From NCBI GenBank assembly GCA_037039685.1, contig JAWNGF010000002.1, positions 806,001 through 870,000 of the forward strand: a stretch of 64,000 nt of DNA, in the 5' to 3' direction. Source of the DNA: Ceratobasidium sp. AG-K (Eukaryota > Basidiomycota > Agaricomycetes > Cantharellales > Ceratobasidiaceae). This document shows positions 36,629-48,042 of this stretch, one piece after another (positions within the stretch are counted from its first letter, which is position 1; each line of letters begins with the position of its first letter). Under the pieces are notes generated by a model. It was not told the origin of the DNA. It searched no databases and was given only the letters and a program-made list of their open reading frames with translations. Made by a program: the position numbers and the translations under genes.

Positions 36629-37775
36629 ATGTCCACTGCTCCTCCACCCGGAATCTACGTCCCCGCCGTCCTGTTCTTCACACCCGATGAAGAACCCGAC
36701 TTGCCATCCATCAGATCCCACATCCTCCGACTGGCCGCAGGCGGCGTCACCGGGATCCTTGTCCAAGGCAGCAACGGCGAGGCCCAACACCTCTCACACG
36801 AAGAACGCGCCCGACTCATCCAATTCACCCGCGACACACTCGACCAAGCCGGCTACGACGGCAAACACGACAAGAAGCGAATCGTGGTCATGGCCGGGAC
36901 CGGGGCGCAGAGCACGCGCGAGACGCGGATCTTGTGCAACGAGGCAGCCCAGGCGGGGGCCGAGTATGCGTTGGTGTTGACGCCGAGTGTGTGGCCTCCG
37001 ATGATGACCAAGGATGCGATTTTGAAGTTTCATCGGGATGTGAGTGGGTGGTGGTTGGGTGGTTTGGGGACTTATGGATTGGTTTGTGTAGGTTGCGGAT
37101 ACGTCCCCGATTCCTGTTTTGATGTGAGTCGAGTTCCTAGTTGGAGGGGGTGGGACTGAGGATTATGTAGATACAATTTCCCGGTCGTCACTGCTGGGAT
37201 TGACCTGGTAAGCCTCCCAATTCTAGTTATCTTTGTAATGCGTCTGACTGTTTGCTAGGACTCGACCACTCTCGGTCAACTGGCCGAACATCCTAATATC
37301 GTCGGCACCAAAATCTCCTGCGGACAAGTCAACAAAGTCCACCGCCTCGCAAGCTCGTTCCCATCCTCGTCCTTCTCCCCTTTCCCCGGTCGAGCGGATA
37401 TTCTCGTTCCGTCGCTATTGTGCGGTGCCCCGGGCGCGATCGCCGCTCTCCCCAATATTGCTCCGAAAGCGACCGTACGGGCGTATGAACTATTCAAGCA
37501 AGGCAAAGTGGCCGAGGCAATGGAAATTCAAACTTTGTTGTCCCACGCAGACTGGAGCATTACTCGGATTGGGGGAATCTCGGGAGTCAAGGTGCGTGTG
37601 CAACACAAGTGGATGAGGTGGTGCTTATATGCGCGTGTAGAGCTTCGTAACCAAGTACTTTGGGTATGGAAATAATCTTCCAAGAGGCCCGCTTTTGGCT
37701 ATCGACATGGCCAAGACGGAGAGTGATGAAGGGGAGTGGCTTCGCAAGTTGATCGAGTTCGAAAAGACTCTGTAA
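36629..37775 (+). CDS. DapA-family aldolase/lyase (class I, Schiff-base)
   Basis: TIM-barrel enzyme of the dihydrodipicolinate synthase/N-acetylneuraminate lyase family. It starts MSTAPPPGIYVPAV at ATG 36629. Motifs are VQGSNGEAQHL (GxxGE pyruvate-binding loop), YNFPVVTAGIDL (conserved Tyr) and IVGTKISCG (Schiff-base Lys). Four introns keep the frame, and the last exon reads SFVTKYFGYGNNLPRGPL and ends FEKTL at 37775. Length is about 315 residues, typical. In fungi this branch includes L-threo-3-deoxy-hexulosonate aldolase (galacturonate catabolism) and 4-hydroxy-2-oxoglutarate aldolase-like enzymes. Fungi make lysine through aminoadipate, so a lysine role is unlikely. The exact substrate is not decidable here. 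Confidence 0.88.
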
Positions 37776-38475
37776 GATACCTAATTCGACATGCAATGTA
37801 TAAATGAAGAAGAAGTGAATGAGACCCATATAGTTTACCAGAGTGCAAATCTCAACAAATATGAAGTTGAGACCGCCAGTGAACTATGGGCACTTGTTCT
37901 TCACGTATACATACCCCAGCATGCTCCATAAACAACAGATTGGTGGCTGATATGGGTCTACGGATTAGATAGCCCTCGACTCTAAGATCAGTTTCTTGTC
38001 GACTTCGCAGGTGTGGTTCGTTCAATGGGTTTAATGACCAGCATTCCATCAATAGATCCAGCTCGGTGGCATGTAAATTTACCGCTCGATTCGGCGTATG
38101 TACAATGTGACGCTTCAAAAGAGAGGGCCTAGAGTACCAGAGTGGTCTATAGAACAAATCTACATCACTACATTGCCAAACATATAGGCAGCTCTGGAGT
38201 TATAAACTGTGCATGAGTGCCGGTAACAATTTACGCTAGTGTATCCTGGGTTACCTATTATATGCGCGTAAAGGTTGGGTAAAGCCAGTGAATAGCGTTG
38301 ACCCGCATTTGAGTGTGCGATAACATACGCGACTGTAGCGTTCGGATTTGAGAACCCACAATATTTCGAACAACACACCGTGATCTACAGGGTGCTGAAG
38401 TTTCAGCGCCCCTTCCTCGACGCACGGACCACCCTACGAGGTATTAAAAGCGAGCGTTTGAAGTCGATGTTCTTT
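37776..38475. other. Intergenic region upstream of U2 copy B
   Basis: About 700 bp without a recognised gene. The part next to 38476 must be the U2 promoter; a TATTAAAAG sits about 35 bp upstream of the RNA start and could be a TATA-like element. Confidence 0.45.
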
Positions 38476-38662
38476 ACCACTCTGGCCTTTTGGCTTAGAT
38501 CAAGTGTAGTATCTGTTCTTTTAGTCTTAATCGACTAAACGCTGGCATTGCCAGCTATATCGATTATTCAATTTTTGCCGCCCGGGTTGCTGCTCCTCTG
38601 CTTGCACGAGCGGTGACGAGATGACCTTGCCCTTACAGTAATGGCTTGTGTCGTCGCGGGAT
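38476..38662 (+). ncRNA. U2 spliceosomal snRNA, copy B
   Basis: Same RNA as copy A on the opposite strand 12 kb away: stem-loop I CTGGCCTTTTGGCTTAG, branch-site-recognition GTAGTA at 38506-38511, hairpin GCTGGC-ATT-GCCAGC, Sm site AATTTTTG at 38570-38577 and 3' stem-loops. The whole 187 nt matches copy A apart from one noted substitution. The immediate 5' flanks differ, so the RNA and its 3' element are what is conserved. Confidence 0.92.
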
Positions 38663-38686
38663 TTCTCATTATTTTTTCTCTCTCGT

Positions 38687-38703
38687 CTAGGCCTAACCCT
38701 AAT
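38687..38703 (+). promoter_or_regulatory. Conserved 3' element of U2 copy B (telomere-like)
   Basis: CTAGGCCTAACCCTAAT, identical to the element behind copy A and about 24 nt past the U2 3' end. The sequence between is T/C-rich and not conserved. Likely part of the snRNA transcription unit; function inferred. Confidence 0.5.
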
Positions 38704-39027
38704 ATCCTGTCGTGTTACAATGCCCAGAATAGACATTATTACATAAGATTGACGTCAGATTGAACGTTGATCAATGGCACAGCTTGGCTGGCGGCTCCTG
38801 CAGAGTACATCTGCCGAGAGTCCCAATCTTCTCGACCTAAACCTAGACCCGCATCAACACACGGGGAACAGCGTACCTAGACGACTCTTGTTACCCCAAC
38901 GCAACGCGCCAACCTTATTTGCTCAATTTACAACTTATTTGCCTTTATCGGGTTTACTTGACACCTGTACCCTGCGCTACTTAACAACATCGGTGGGCTT
39001 GGCTGGTAATTCGACGCGCTGGCCACC
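38704..39027. other. Region between U2 copy B and the DnaJ-C gene
   Basis: About 320 bp, presumably the promoter and 5' UTR of the J-like gene. The start codon at 39028 has a strong context (gccaccATGG). No other feature seen. Confidence 0.4.
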
Positions 39028-40945
39028 ATGGACTTCGACATGTTCAACATACCGGTCATTAATCTCGACCATTACAGCGCGCTTGGATTGAAACAAGTGG
39101 ATGACCCGAGTATTGAGGACATTCAGAACGCGTATCGACACCTGGTATGTTGAAAAAACATGTTTTTACGACATTGATTCTAAGTAGTATTTTCCTAGGC
39201 ACTCCAATGGCACCCCGAGCGCAACAAGACCTCATCCAAGCGCGAAACAGCCTCACTCAAGTTCATCGAAGTGCGTACACACGTTCTTGTACCCTCAAAC
39301 GGAAAAGACTAATTATCGATTTACTTGTATTGTAGATCAACGAGGCGTACAAGTTTCTCATGGACAAAAAGCTAAGGGAAGCCAAACAGGCTGCGAAGGC
39401 CGCGAAATCGAAAAAGCCTGAGCGAGCACTCAGTCCAATTGGACGTGCAACTAGCCCAGGCCCAACGAGCCCTACTGGTAGATCCAAGAGCCGGCCGAGG
39501 TGGTCTGCAGCGGCATCGAGGTTTGTATCGGGGATGCATGGCTCTTCTCAGTCAGACATGTGAGTGCAAAGAAGGCCAAGTGGGGATAGTTATTGAGTAT
39601 ATGCTCGGATCGTTGCAGCACCGTCAACGCAGAGGAAACCAAGCCTGCCACGCCCAAGCTGGAAGAACCACTTCCGGAACCGGAGCCGCCGAGGTCAAGC
39701 TTTGCTCCTCCACGGTCTATGATCGCTAGTCCACCTGCGACTCATCTCTCTGCTCCACTCTCGGTTGTACCCCGTCACCCATCTGCGCCTCCCTCGCGTG
39801 AGCCTTCGCCCGCTCTGCCTGGGACCTACGCGCCGTCATCAGCCGGGCGATCAACCGCGAGTTGGATTACAACACACATCCCAACACGCCCCAACCCTGA
39901 GGCTCAAGACTCACGTGCTAGCAGCGTGCGATCACCTCCTGCAATCTACACCGTCAACGAGGACGTCCCTACCCGCCAACCACGCTACCTACGCGCTATG
40001 AGCGAACTGGGTCTCACCGACATGGGGAGCGTGTCCGGCAGCGGCAGCGTTTCTGGTGGATACACATCTTCGGTTATTTCTGGGTTTTCCGGATCGAGTG
40101 CCTCAACCAACATCCCAGACGATTGGCTGTTCCCGATTTACCTAACCCTCGAGGATTTATACACGTGTAAGACACATCGGTTCAGGATAAACCGACACTT
40201 GTTGAATGGATCGTCCAAGGAAGGTGCGTGTTCACAGGTTTTTTCCGGGTAGTGTTGGAGACGTGTTATTGAAATGTATTTGTCCTTTTGTCTTTGCAGT
40301 GTTTGTGGATGTCAGTGTCCAACCTAATTGGCGCGACGGGACCCAATTACGGTGCAAGGGGTTAGGGAACGAACGTGAAGGACAACCTCCGCAGGTATGC
40401 TTGCCCTCTACCCGCAATCTTATCGCAGACTAATAATACCAAAATAGGATGTTATATTCGTTGGTACGTCACGCGCTCATCCCCCACGCATTCAAACCTG
40501 ACCTTGCTTTTTACGTATAGTAAAGGAAAAGCTCCACCCCCGGTTCCTACGAGATCCAATGGGGTACGATATCTATGCTCGCCTGGAAATCAGCCTCGTT
40601 ATCGCTCTCGGCGGCGGGTCGGTCAGCGACGAAGCGCTTCTCATAAAGGGCGTAGACGGAAGTGAAATTGTGGTTGAAGTTCCACCCCCCGTTGTTCGAC
40701 ATGGCTCCATGACGAGGATCAAAGGTGCCGGGATGCCCAAACACAAGTCCAAGGATGGAAGCGTCCCGTTGAGGGGTGATTTGATTCTAGAGTGAGTGCC
40801 TATTGTGTTGCCGCAGGTATGGTCCTAATGTGTTTGGGGTAGGTGGTGCGTGCTTCCTCCTGACAAGGAGCTGAGTGAGGAAGCTATGGTCGAGTTGAGG
40901 GAAGCGTTGGGAGATTCATGGCTGAGGGACGAAGTGGACGAGTAG
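39028..40945 (+). CDS. J-like protein with DnaJ C-terminal domain (HPE variant, no zinc finger)
   Basis: Hsp40-like co-chaperone architecture of class II (Sis1/DNAJB type). It starts MDFDMFNIPVINLDHYSALGL with an excellent Kozak context. The J-domain-like region reads YSALGL, IEDIQNAYRHL, ALQWHPERNKTS and INEAYKFL; the invariant HPD tripeptide is HPE. A Ser/Pro-rich disordered linker follows (about 39440-40080), then DDWLFPIYLTLEDLYTCKTH and the substrate-binding DnaJ-C domains (RFLRDPMGYDIYARLEISL, GASMT-like HGSMTRIKGAGMPKHK, GDLILEWCVLPP). Stop at 40943-40945. Seven or so introns. The HPD Asp is needed to stimulate Hsp70 in studied J proteins, so Hsp70 stimulation may be lost or altered; that is inference. 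Confidence 0.82.
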
Positions 40946-41346
40946 AGCAAACGACGTGTTTGATTACGAATCTTACGAGCGAGGGGGGCACTACACACGA
41001 CTAATGGTTTCTGGTTTCCTGGCTTCTTTGCTTTCTTGTCTCTTTCACTCACACTGATGCTTTCTTGTGTCTCCGGATGCACGCCTCTATCTCTCACTGT
41101 ACTGACTACCACGGATATTCTACGCTCACACATCCATATCCATATGTATACACTTCCACTACCACGAATTCAGACATTGCGAGCAAAAATCCACATTGAA
41201 TTCAGGGCAAAGTAAGACATACAACTGGAATGAGATCTCCATGCCCCGCATGGCAAGAGGGAGAGGAAAGCGAGGTCAGATACATACACCGTTTGTTGAA
41301 ACAAAACTGAATCCTTCAAACAAAACTCTATCTAGGGTCATTGGGT
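40946..41346. other. Convergent 3' intergenic region
   Basis: About 400 bp between the stop codons of the convergent J-like and GBD/FH3 genes. AC/CT-rich; no gene seen. Expected to hold both 3' UTRs. Confidence 0.4.
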
Positions 41347-43456
41347 TCACTTGAGGTGTGGCCTCGGTCCGCCAGGCGTTCCAGACCGACTCGCGCTAGG
41401 CTTGATCATCCCCGAGGGTGGGTTGCCAATCATGCGCGAGAGTGTCCAGGGGAGTTCGAAGCGGGCTTCTTGGGTGAGCTGCACGTAGCGTGCAATTTCG
41501 AGGTGTAGCGTTGGGTAGTAGGCCGTGGATGCTTTGCGGGCGGTCTAAAGGTGGTTCAAGGATCAAATAATTAGGTTGTCAAGGCATCGATGTTGGTAGA
41601 CGTGTTAGAACAGGCCGACAACGCGGGACAGCGGCACTCACGGCTAGGATACGCTCGAAACCAGACGCGAACAAGTCTGCATGGAGCTTCTGTGCTGACA
41701 ACTCATCCGAGGGTGGGAGACCCAGTTCAGCGGCGGACTTTGAAATCGCGTTTACCAAGCGCAAGTGCGTAGTCTACGGAGAAGAATATTAGCTTCCATT
41801 CAACGGGAAGAATAAAAACTCACAAGATAGGTCATGGCCTCGTACTCGACCCCGCCCGTCATTCCACCGGGTGCACGCGGCCGCTCGGCCTTTTCCTCGT
41901 CCACCTTGGACAATGCCCAAATCGTATTCGCAGGGTGGCAAAAGACCCAAAAGTAATCCCTGCACACGTCGGACAGTTCTTGCAAGTACGTCTTATAGAT
42001 CCGAGGCGTATGAAGCGTCTCGATGAATGCGTGTGGCGAGATGGGTGCACTGGGCGATTCAGACGGTAACGGGGCAGGTGTGAGAAGGAGAGCCCGGATG
42101 AGCGAATAGAGAGACTTGTGTGGGGCTGGGAGGTTGGGAGTGGTCGAAGGTGGGTAGATTTCGAATAGGATAAGGAGCAGTTCGACGATAAGTTGGCGAG
42201 AGCAAATGTCGCCTGGTTTCTTGTCCGAGTATAGGAGCGAAACGAGTTGGACGAACGGAGTGGGTGTCGAGGAGCGAAGGGCGAAGCAGCCGATGGAAGA
42301 AGTGGAAAGTGCTTTGAAACAGCGGAGGATTTCGTGGAGGATGGGGTCATCACGTTGTTCTTCTCTGCAGGCGAATGCATTGATATTTACATCAGAGATG
42401 AATCCAAGAGCGAACTCACCTCCATTCCATTTCGAGGAGCTCATGAAGTCTGCACATGAGAGCCGAGTATCCACCGAGACGCATGAATTCTTCAGACCAG
42501 CTGTACCAACGTGTCAGAATTCTTCCTACGTGGCGCATATAGACCTACCTAGCAGACTCGTTGCGTAACATAATCCTTAGTTTTTTGACCGTCTCGAGAT
42601 CCAACTGAACCGACTTGGTATTAGCCAAAATTTGACAAAACTTTTGCGGCGAGATAATCTCCCGCTCGGGCGCCTTGGGTTTCGCATTCTTGTCTTTGGC
42701 CTTGGACTTGTCTGAATCTTTTGGTTTTTCCTTTTTAGATTTTTCCAGATCGGCAAAGGAGCTTGAGCGGGGAATGTTTGCACGGGGAATGTCCAAGGAA
42801 GTTCCGCGTGCGTGACGCGAAGGACTAGCCATAGGGTCATGTACCGAGTCGAGAGACCGACGGGGCAGTTCATCGGCCAAGAATGCTGGCCGAGGAATAG
42901 TAAACTCATCGTCTGAAGCCGCTCCTGCTTGAGCATTGCGCAAGAATGAAGGCTTGGGAGATGCCAGGGAATCGTTGCTTCTAGTGCGGCGCAGGCTGGG
43001 CGGGGTAGCTGGGGCTACGGGAGCGGTACCAAGCACGTGGGAGGATCGAAGCATCGCAGCCTTGACGGGCGTCTCGAGCGTAGTGAGCTTGACTCGGACA
43101 GTGGATGGGATTTGGAGGTCATCCTACGCATAATATATTTAACAGAAATTATATTGGGTGTAAACCGTACTTACAAGCATACGTTCAAAGGCGACGTTGG
43201 TGGTTCCCCCCGTAGGCTGAGGCTCGATTTTAGGGGCAACCTTGGCAGAGGACTGCTTCCTATTGCGAGGCATGTCTACGCTGGCTCTGTTGGAAGCGTA
43301 CCACGACTTGGGTGGCTCGGCACCTGGTCGCTGAGCCTGAGGTACGTTCTCCTTGCCATCTCGACGGTCCGTAGCTGGTGCTTGAGGAGTTACAATCTCG
43401 AATGGCGAATCATCTGACACAGTGGGTCGACGAGATGGCAGGACCTTCTTAAACAT
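41347..43456 (-). CDS. Formin-type GBD/FH3 armadillo-like protein without FH2
   Basis: Starts MFKKVLPSRRPTVSDD at 43456. After a Ser/Pro-rich N-terminus comes the Rho-GTPase-binding/FH3-type pattern: FERMLDDLQIPSTVRVKL, then ETPVKAAMLRSS, which is typical of diaphanous-type GBDs. Next are a Ser/Lys-rich insert with a KSKKEKPKDSDKSKAKDK stretch and helical repeats (PQKFCQILANT, LRIMLRNESAR, GGYSALMCRLHELLEMEW, ILRCFKALSTS, FVQLVSLLYSDK, VCRDYFWVFCHPANTIW). The gene ends GGPRPHLK at 41347. No FH1 or FH2 domain follows, so it cannot itself be an actin-nucleating formin. A role in Rho signalling or cell polarity is inferred. About six introns; length about 590 residues. Confidence 0.75.
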
Positions 43457-43953
43457 GTTGGCAGGGCTAGAGCTGGGTAAGCTGAGCTGGCACAGGACAA
43501 AGTATAATTGACCTGCCTCTAGATATACAAGTGGGCTGTAGAATGTGTGCCAAGCAAGTTACGCCAGTTGCATCTAACAGACGAGGCTAGAGGCTTGCAA
43601 GTTGAGGAGAATGAGCGTTGGATGAAGAAGTGAGCGCGCTTGCCTCCAACAACACGTGATCGTGACAGTTTCGACACGTGATACATCCAGGGCACCGCCA
43701 TATACAAGTATTGCATATGATGTCACCCGGTCGCACTCCACCGCCGGCTAACTATAGCCTCTGGGTACTTAAGGCTGGGCCCTCTCGTAACTCCTGCTCT
43801 CCCCCAGCATCCGGGTAAGTCTTGACTTGGCTCACTCCTTTCTATTTCGCGTACTCAAGTTCCCTTGTCTTGCCACTCCTCACCAACCCAGATCCACTAC
43901 GACTTGCCCCGAACCCATTAGATCTCTAATCGAATCCTAGTTCCAACTTTAAC
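43457..43953. other. Divergent promoter region, GBD/FH3 / DUF4112
   Basis: About 500 bp between two start codons on opposite strands. Pyrimidine-rich tracts lie just before the DUF4112 start (about 43795-43900). No further gene recognised. Confidence 0.4.
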
Positions 43954-44848
43954 ATGGCGGCCATTGCCAAGAAAGCAGGACTGGTGAGTACGGCACCGGA
44001 TCGTTCTATCTTTAGCGCTGATGATCCACCACAGAAAGTGTTTGAGCGGCACTTGCAGAACTATACCCCCGTCGACCCCCTGTACGAAGAGTACACCGAC
44101 GAGCAGGGCAGGAAAAAGCGCAGAAAGGTACGCCCACATATCACTCGCACTTGAGCGAGTCCTCACCTGTTTGCGATAGCGCGAGCTTCCCCCTGGCCTC
44201 TCCAAGCGCGATGCCGCCATCCTGAAGAAGGTCAAGAAGCGTGCACACTACCTCGACAAAGGGTTCTCGATCTGCGGTCTTCGATTCGGTTGGACGTTCA
44301 TTATTGGTACGTCTCCCCTGCTTCACAGCCCAATACCTGTGCATGTGCCTGACCTTTGCCCGGTAGGTATCATCCCCGGTGCCGGAGATGTCGCCGACGC
44401 GACCCTCAATTATGTCCTTGTCGTACGTAAAGCGCGTCAAGCCGAGATTCCAAGCTGGCTGCTGCGCAAGATGCTTGCCAACAATGCGGTCAGCGCTGGG
44501 GTCGGCTTGGTACCTGTTGTGGGTGACATTGTCTTGGCGGCTTACAAGGCGAATAGCCGTAATGCCGCCTTGCTAGAGGAGTTTTTGCGTATCCGGTAGG
44601 TTCTCTATTCGTCGGTTCATTGGCTTCAGCTTATTGATTTAATCCGTAGTGGAGAAGAGTTCTTGAGGGCCGATGCGACTCGACAGGAAGACGCATCTGT
44701 TGTCAAGCCTGGTGCTGGGCGCGAACAGGGTGAAGCCATTCCCGGCAAGAAGAGCGGGACGATGAAAAGCTTGTTTGCTGGACAACCAAAGCAGGGTACT
44801 TCGTCTAACGCACTAGCCATCCAGACCCAGCAGAACGGCCGGAAGTAA
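43954..44848 (+). CDS. DUF4112 domain protein
   Basis: Small membrane-associated protein of unknown function. It starts MAAIAKKAGL at 43954 and splices to KVFERHLQNYTPVDPLYEEY, then RELPPGLSKRDAAILKKV. The DUF4112 core is YLDKGFSICGLRFGWTFIIG, then IPGAGDVADATLNYVLV, IPSWLLRKMLANNAVS and GLVPVVGDIVLAAYKANSRN: two hydrophobic Gly-rich segments each ending in a GD motif. The tail is Gln/Ser/Lys-rich and ends IQTQQNGRK at 44848. Four introns, all in frame. Length is about 210 residues, normal for the family. Confidence 0.85.
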
Positions 44849-45150
44849 TTTCTTAGATTGACTGGACACTTTATTTGCTTGTAAATGATCCACCTTGGTT
44901 TCATTTTCTTTCTAACTTGATACCCTCGCTTTAATACACGAATGTATCCAACTTGTAATAAAATATCACTTTCGTAGTACTAGTGTCCATCGTAGAAGAC
45001 TGTCAGGTTAAAGGTCCGATGAAGCAACCCACGCCAAAAGTGGGTTGCAATCGTACCGGTCATAGATACATAATTGTGGTATATTAGTGCAGAGTGGTGG
45101 GGCTGTTCATTATACAAATGCAGATTATTATCCAAAGCTAGGTCGACATT
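44849..45150. other. Convergent 3' intergenic region
   Basis: About 300 bp between the stop codons of the DUF4112 gene and the RMD1-like gene. AT-rich with AATAAAA-like motifs (e.g. around 44958). No gene seen. Confidence 0.4.
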
Positions 45151-46404
45151 CTATTCTGCAAACTCGCTCTTTTTCTTCTCTTCAGGCCCACCTGCCACCA
45201 TATGCCATAGCTCTGGTCCATCTCGAATGATTGCCTGGGACGCATTTAGTCAGTGTTCTACCCTACATAGCTGTATACTCACAATAACAACTTCGACAGC
45301 GATTAGTGCGATAATAATCAACTCCATCCGATGTCCTGAGCTCTCTGCCAACAACTCCCTCAAAAGCCCCTGCAACTCGGCCGCATACGTGATCTTGGCA
45401 TTGACCGAATCCGCCCTAGCCTTGATCTCCAATGCCTCGCTCACGGAATCAAAATACCCCTCTAAAACCGGTTCGGTCCAGTACAAATCGGGTGTATCCC
45501 CAAACGTTTCGCGACCCAGATTCACTCCTTGTCGGAAGCGCATAAGTTGTCCAAGTTTCATTCGGAGTTCTTTTCGCCCAAGCCCAGGTTTACCCGTGCT
45601 GCTCAGGGTGAGTGGAAGCTTCGAGACGCTGGTAAGATAGCTGTCGAGCGACGTTTCGAGTGCTGCAAGTGCCGAGGAGCGGGCTAGTGCGTGAGAGAAA
45701 GCGTAGCGAGCCGGAAGAGTCGTGGAGGGGAGTGGGTTAGGCGAGGAGGGGGAGGGAAATTCGACTTCGGAAATTTCTGGCATTTGACCGAGGATAATCA
45801 GGTCACCTTGCAGTCGGGTTGGTCTATGCGTCGTCTGGTTCAATAATCATGACCGGATTATTAGTGTGACTCACTCATTGGGATCCGTAACAAAATCTAG
45901 CTCCTCAATCTCCAGCACCTTTAACCTCCCCACCTCTGCACCTTTCACGCGCATCACGACTTCGGCCACGAACATCCTCGCGTCCGCCTCGCTCAGACCC
46001 CAGAACACACAGCTCCCAGAATCAAACATCCATACTTCGCCACCTCGCCAGTCGGGCACCCACCACGCTGCGTGTACACGCTGGGAGTTGGCCGGAAGAG
46101 CTGGTTCGAGCAGATGTGGGTTATAAGATTCGGCCGTGGCAAGCGTGAGGACTGGCTTGATTGAGCCGCGAGTAGGCGTTGGGTTGGAGCGGATTGGAAG
46201 GGAGGCTTGAGCAGCTCGGCGCAGAGTTTGAGGTTTGGATTTGGGTGAAGCCGGAGGTGGATTCACGAAACGAGCAGCAGTTGACGTGAGTGGTCGCAAG
46301 GCTGAAATCGACGGCCGGCATATCTCTATTCGAGGTGGGAGTATCCTATGAGCATTAGCGTTGCTTGCGCGTAGTGCCGAGCGCGTTATTCGTGCGAAGC
46401 TCAT
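45151..46404 (-). CDS. DUF155/RMD1 family mitochondrial protein (RMND1-like)
   Basis: Starts MSFARITRSALRASN at 46404; the leader is rich in Arg/Ser/Ala with no acidic residue, as in a mitochondrial presequence. The conserved DUF155 region includes VWMFDSGSCVFWGLSEADA, LDFVTDPNE, LQGDLIILGQ, then YAFSHALARSSALAALETSL, DLYWTEPVLEGYFDSVSEAL, VNAKITYAAELQGLLREL and the C-terminal membrane segment MELIIIALIAVEVVI. It ends GGPEEKKSEFAE at 45151. Yeast and human relatives are inner-membrane proteins linked to mitochondrial translation; that is family knowledge. It is divergent from IWS1 with 156 bp between starts. Confidence 0.88.
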
Positions 46405-46560
46405 GAGTACGCAAGCCGTCCGAGATGAAAGTCTTAAAGTAGATCAATTTCAAGATGTGAGAACTTCAAAAAGTAAGCGCGCCGCCGGCAAGTTCCAGGC
46501 ACGTGATTAAGCCTCGTTCTCCACACCAACACCACTGGGTCGCACTAGGGCAGGACAAGC
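46405..46560. promoter_or_regulatory. Divergent promoter region, RMD1-like / IWS1
   Basis: The 156 bp lie between two start codons on opposite strands. Must contain both promoters. No TATA box seen. Confidence 0.45.
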
Positions 46561-48042
46561 ATGAGTCAAGGGGGTGTAAGTAGAGGTTATTTTTGAACAA
46601 GTGTTTGATGGTATTGATTTTACGTGGCTTTAGCTCGAACGAGATATTTTCGGTGGCTCCGACTCGGACCTTTCCGAGGAAGGTACGTCAACACTCCCTT
46701 TGCCTCAAGCTCGTTTACTAACCACAGCTTCAAGAGCGCCAAATTTTCCGTCGCAAAGCGGCATCTCCCAGGTCTGAATCTCCTGGTGGACTAGTTCGTG
46801 AAGACGCTGGGTCCGACTACAACGACGAAGGCACAGGTGGAGGCAGCACTATTCCCAAATTTACCAAACGGAAAAAATCGGCAGGTGGGGATGGAGACGG
46901 CGCTGGCGCTGGTGGGAGCATGATCCCGAAAAAGAGAAGAAAGAGAAAGGAAAAGGAGAGGGAGCCGAGCGTGGAGATGGACAAGCTGCCCGACTTGACG
47001 CCCGAAGAGCGTAAGTTGAACGAGGCGCGACGAGGTTTCTGGTCATACTAACTGTTGTCGGATTACAGGCAAGCGCCTCGAGCTGAGTCAAAGGATCGAC
47101 TCGATTATCAAACCGAGCAAGGCTGGAAAGAGGAAAAAGCGTAAAAAGGAGGGCGACGAAGAGGTATGTTGGAACGATTTCCGGGAAACCTTGGTATGAC
47201 GGTCTCCCCTTAGGACATTGACATGCACGCAGATGAGGAGGTTGTGCGCCTCCGTCAAGCTATGCACGCTGCTGCGGACCGCGATATCGAGGCAAATGCA
47301 AACAAGCAGCCGGCAGTTGCCAAGCTTAAGATGTTGAGCGAGGTGATGGATACATTACAAAAGTAGGTCTACGCTCTTCAAAGCTAAGCTTGAATTTTCT
47401 AACCCCGCCCTCGCAGATCGTCACTCGCACAGTCTGTACTGGATAATAACTTGTTCGAAGGTGTAAGGCGCTGGCTCGAGCCGCTTCCTGACAAGTCGCT
47501 CCCGGCGCTTAGCATTCAAAACGCATTTTTCGACATCATGCCCAAGGTTTGCCTTGAATCGTATTTACGAACCAAGACACGCGCTTACGCCCTCTCAGGT
47601 TTTTATCGACACCGCCACTCTCAAGGAATCAGGCCTTGGCAAAATTGTCCTCTTCTACACGAAGTGCAAACGCGTTACACCCTCCATCCGCCGCATCGCC
47701 GACCAACTCGTAGCCAATTGGTCCCGTCCAATTGTCAAGCGCTCCGCCTCGTATCGTGATCGGCTCGTGCCTACAGCTGAGACCGAGACCGTTGCACGTA
47801 CCGAAAAGCTTAGCAAACTTCTCGAACGCGCTGCGCTTAGCAATCCAGGCCGAAGCCGCAAAAACGCTGTCCGGATCCCAGAGAGCGCGATCGGGCGGTA
47901 TACGGTCGCGCCCAAGACGGGGAACACGGTGGGGAATGCGAGCGTCCAGGCGGACGTGGAGAGGCGCAAGATGCACCAGGAACGGTTGCGGCGAATGCAG
48001 AGAAAGCTCGAGACAGCAAGGCAAAAAACCGCCAAACCGTAA
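46561..48042 (+). CDS. Transcription elongation factor IWS1/SPN1
   Basis: Nuclear factor that travels with RNA polymerase II and Spt6. It starts MSQGG at 46561, joined through an intron to [16 protein letters not shown]. The N-terminal half is charged and disordered with basic nuclear-localisation-like clusters ([28 protein letters not shown]). The conserved TFIIS-N-like domain begins [14 protein letters not shown] and continues LLDNNL-like [49 protein letters not shown] and [19 protein letters not shown]. It ends [11 protein letters not shown] at 48042. The third-exon acceptor was placed after CTTCAAG because it gives [14 protein letters not shown] in frame. Length is about 370 residues. Confidence 0.92.
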
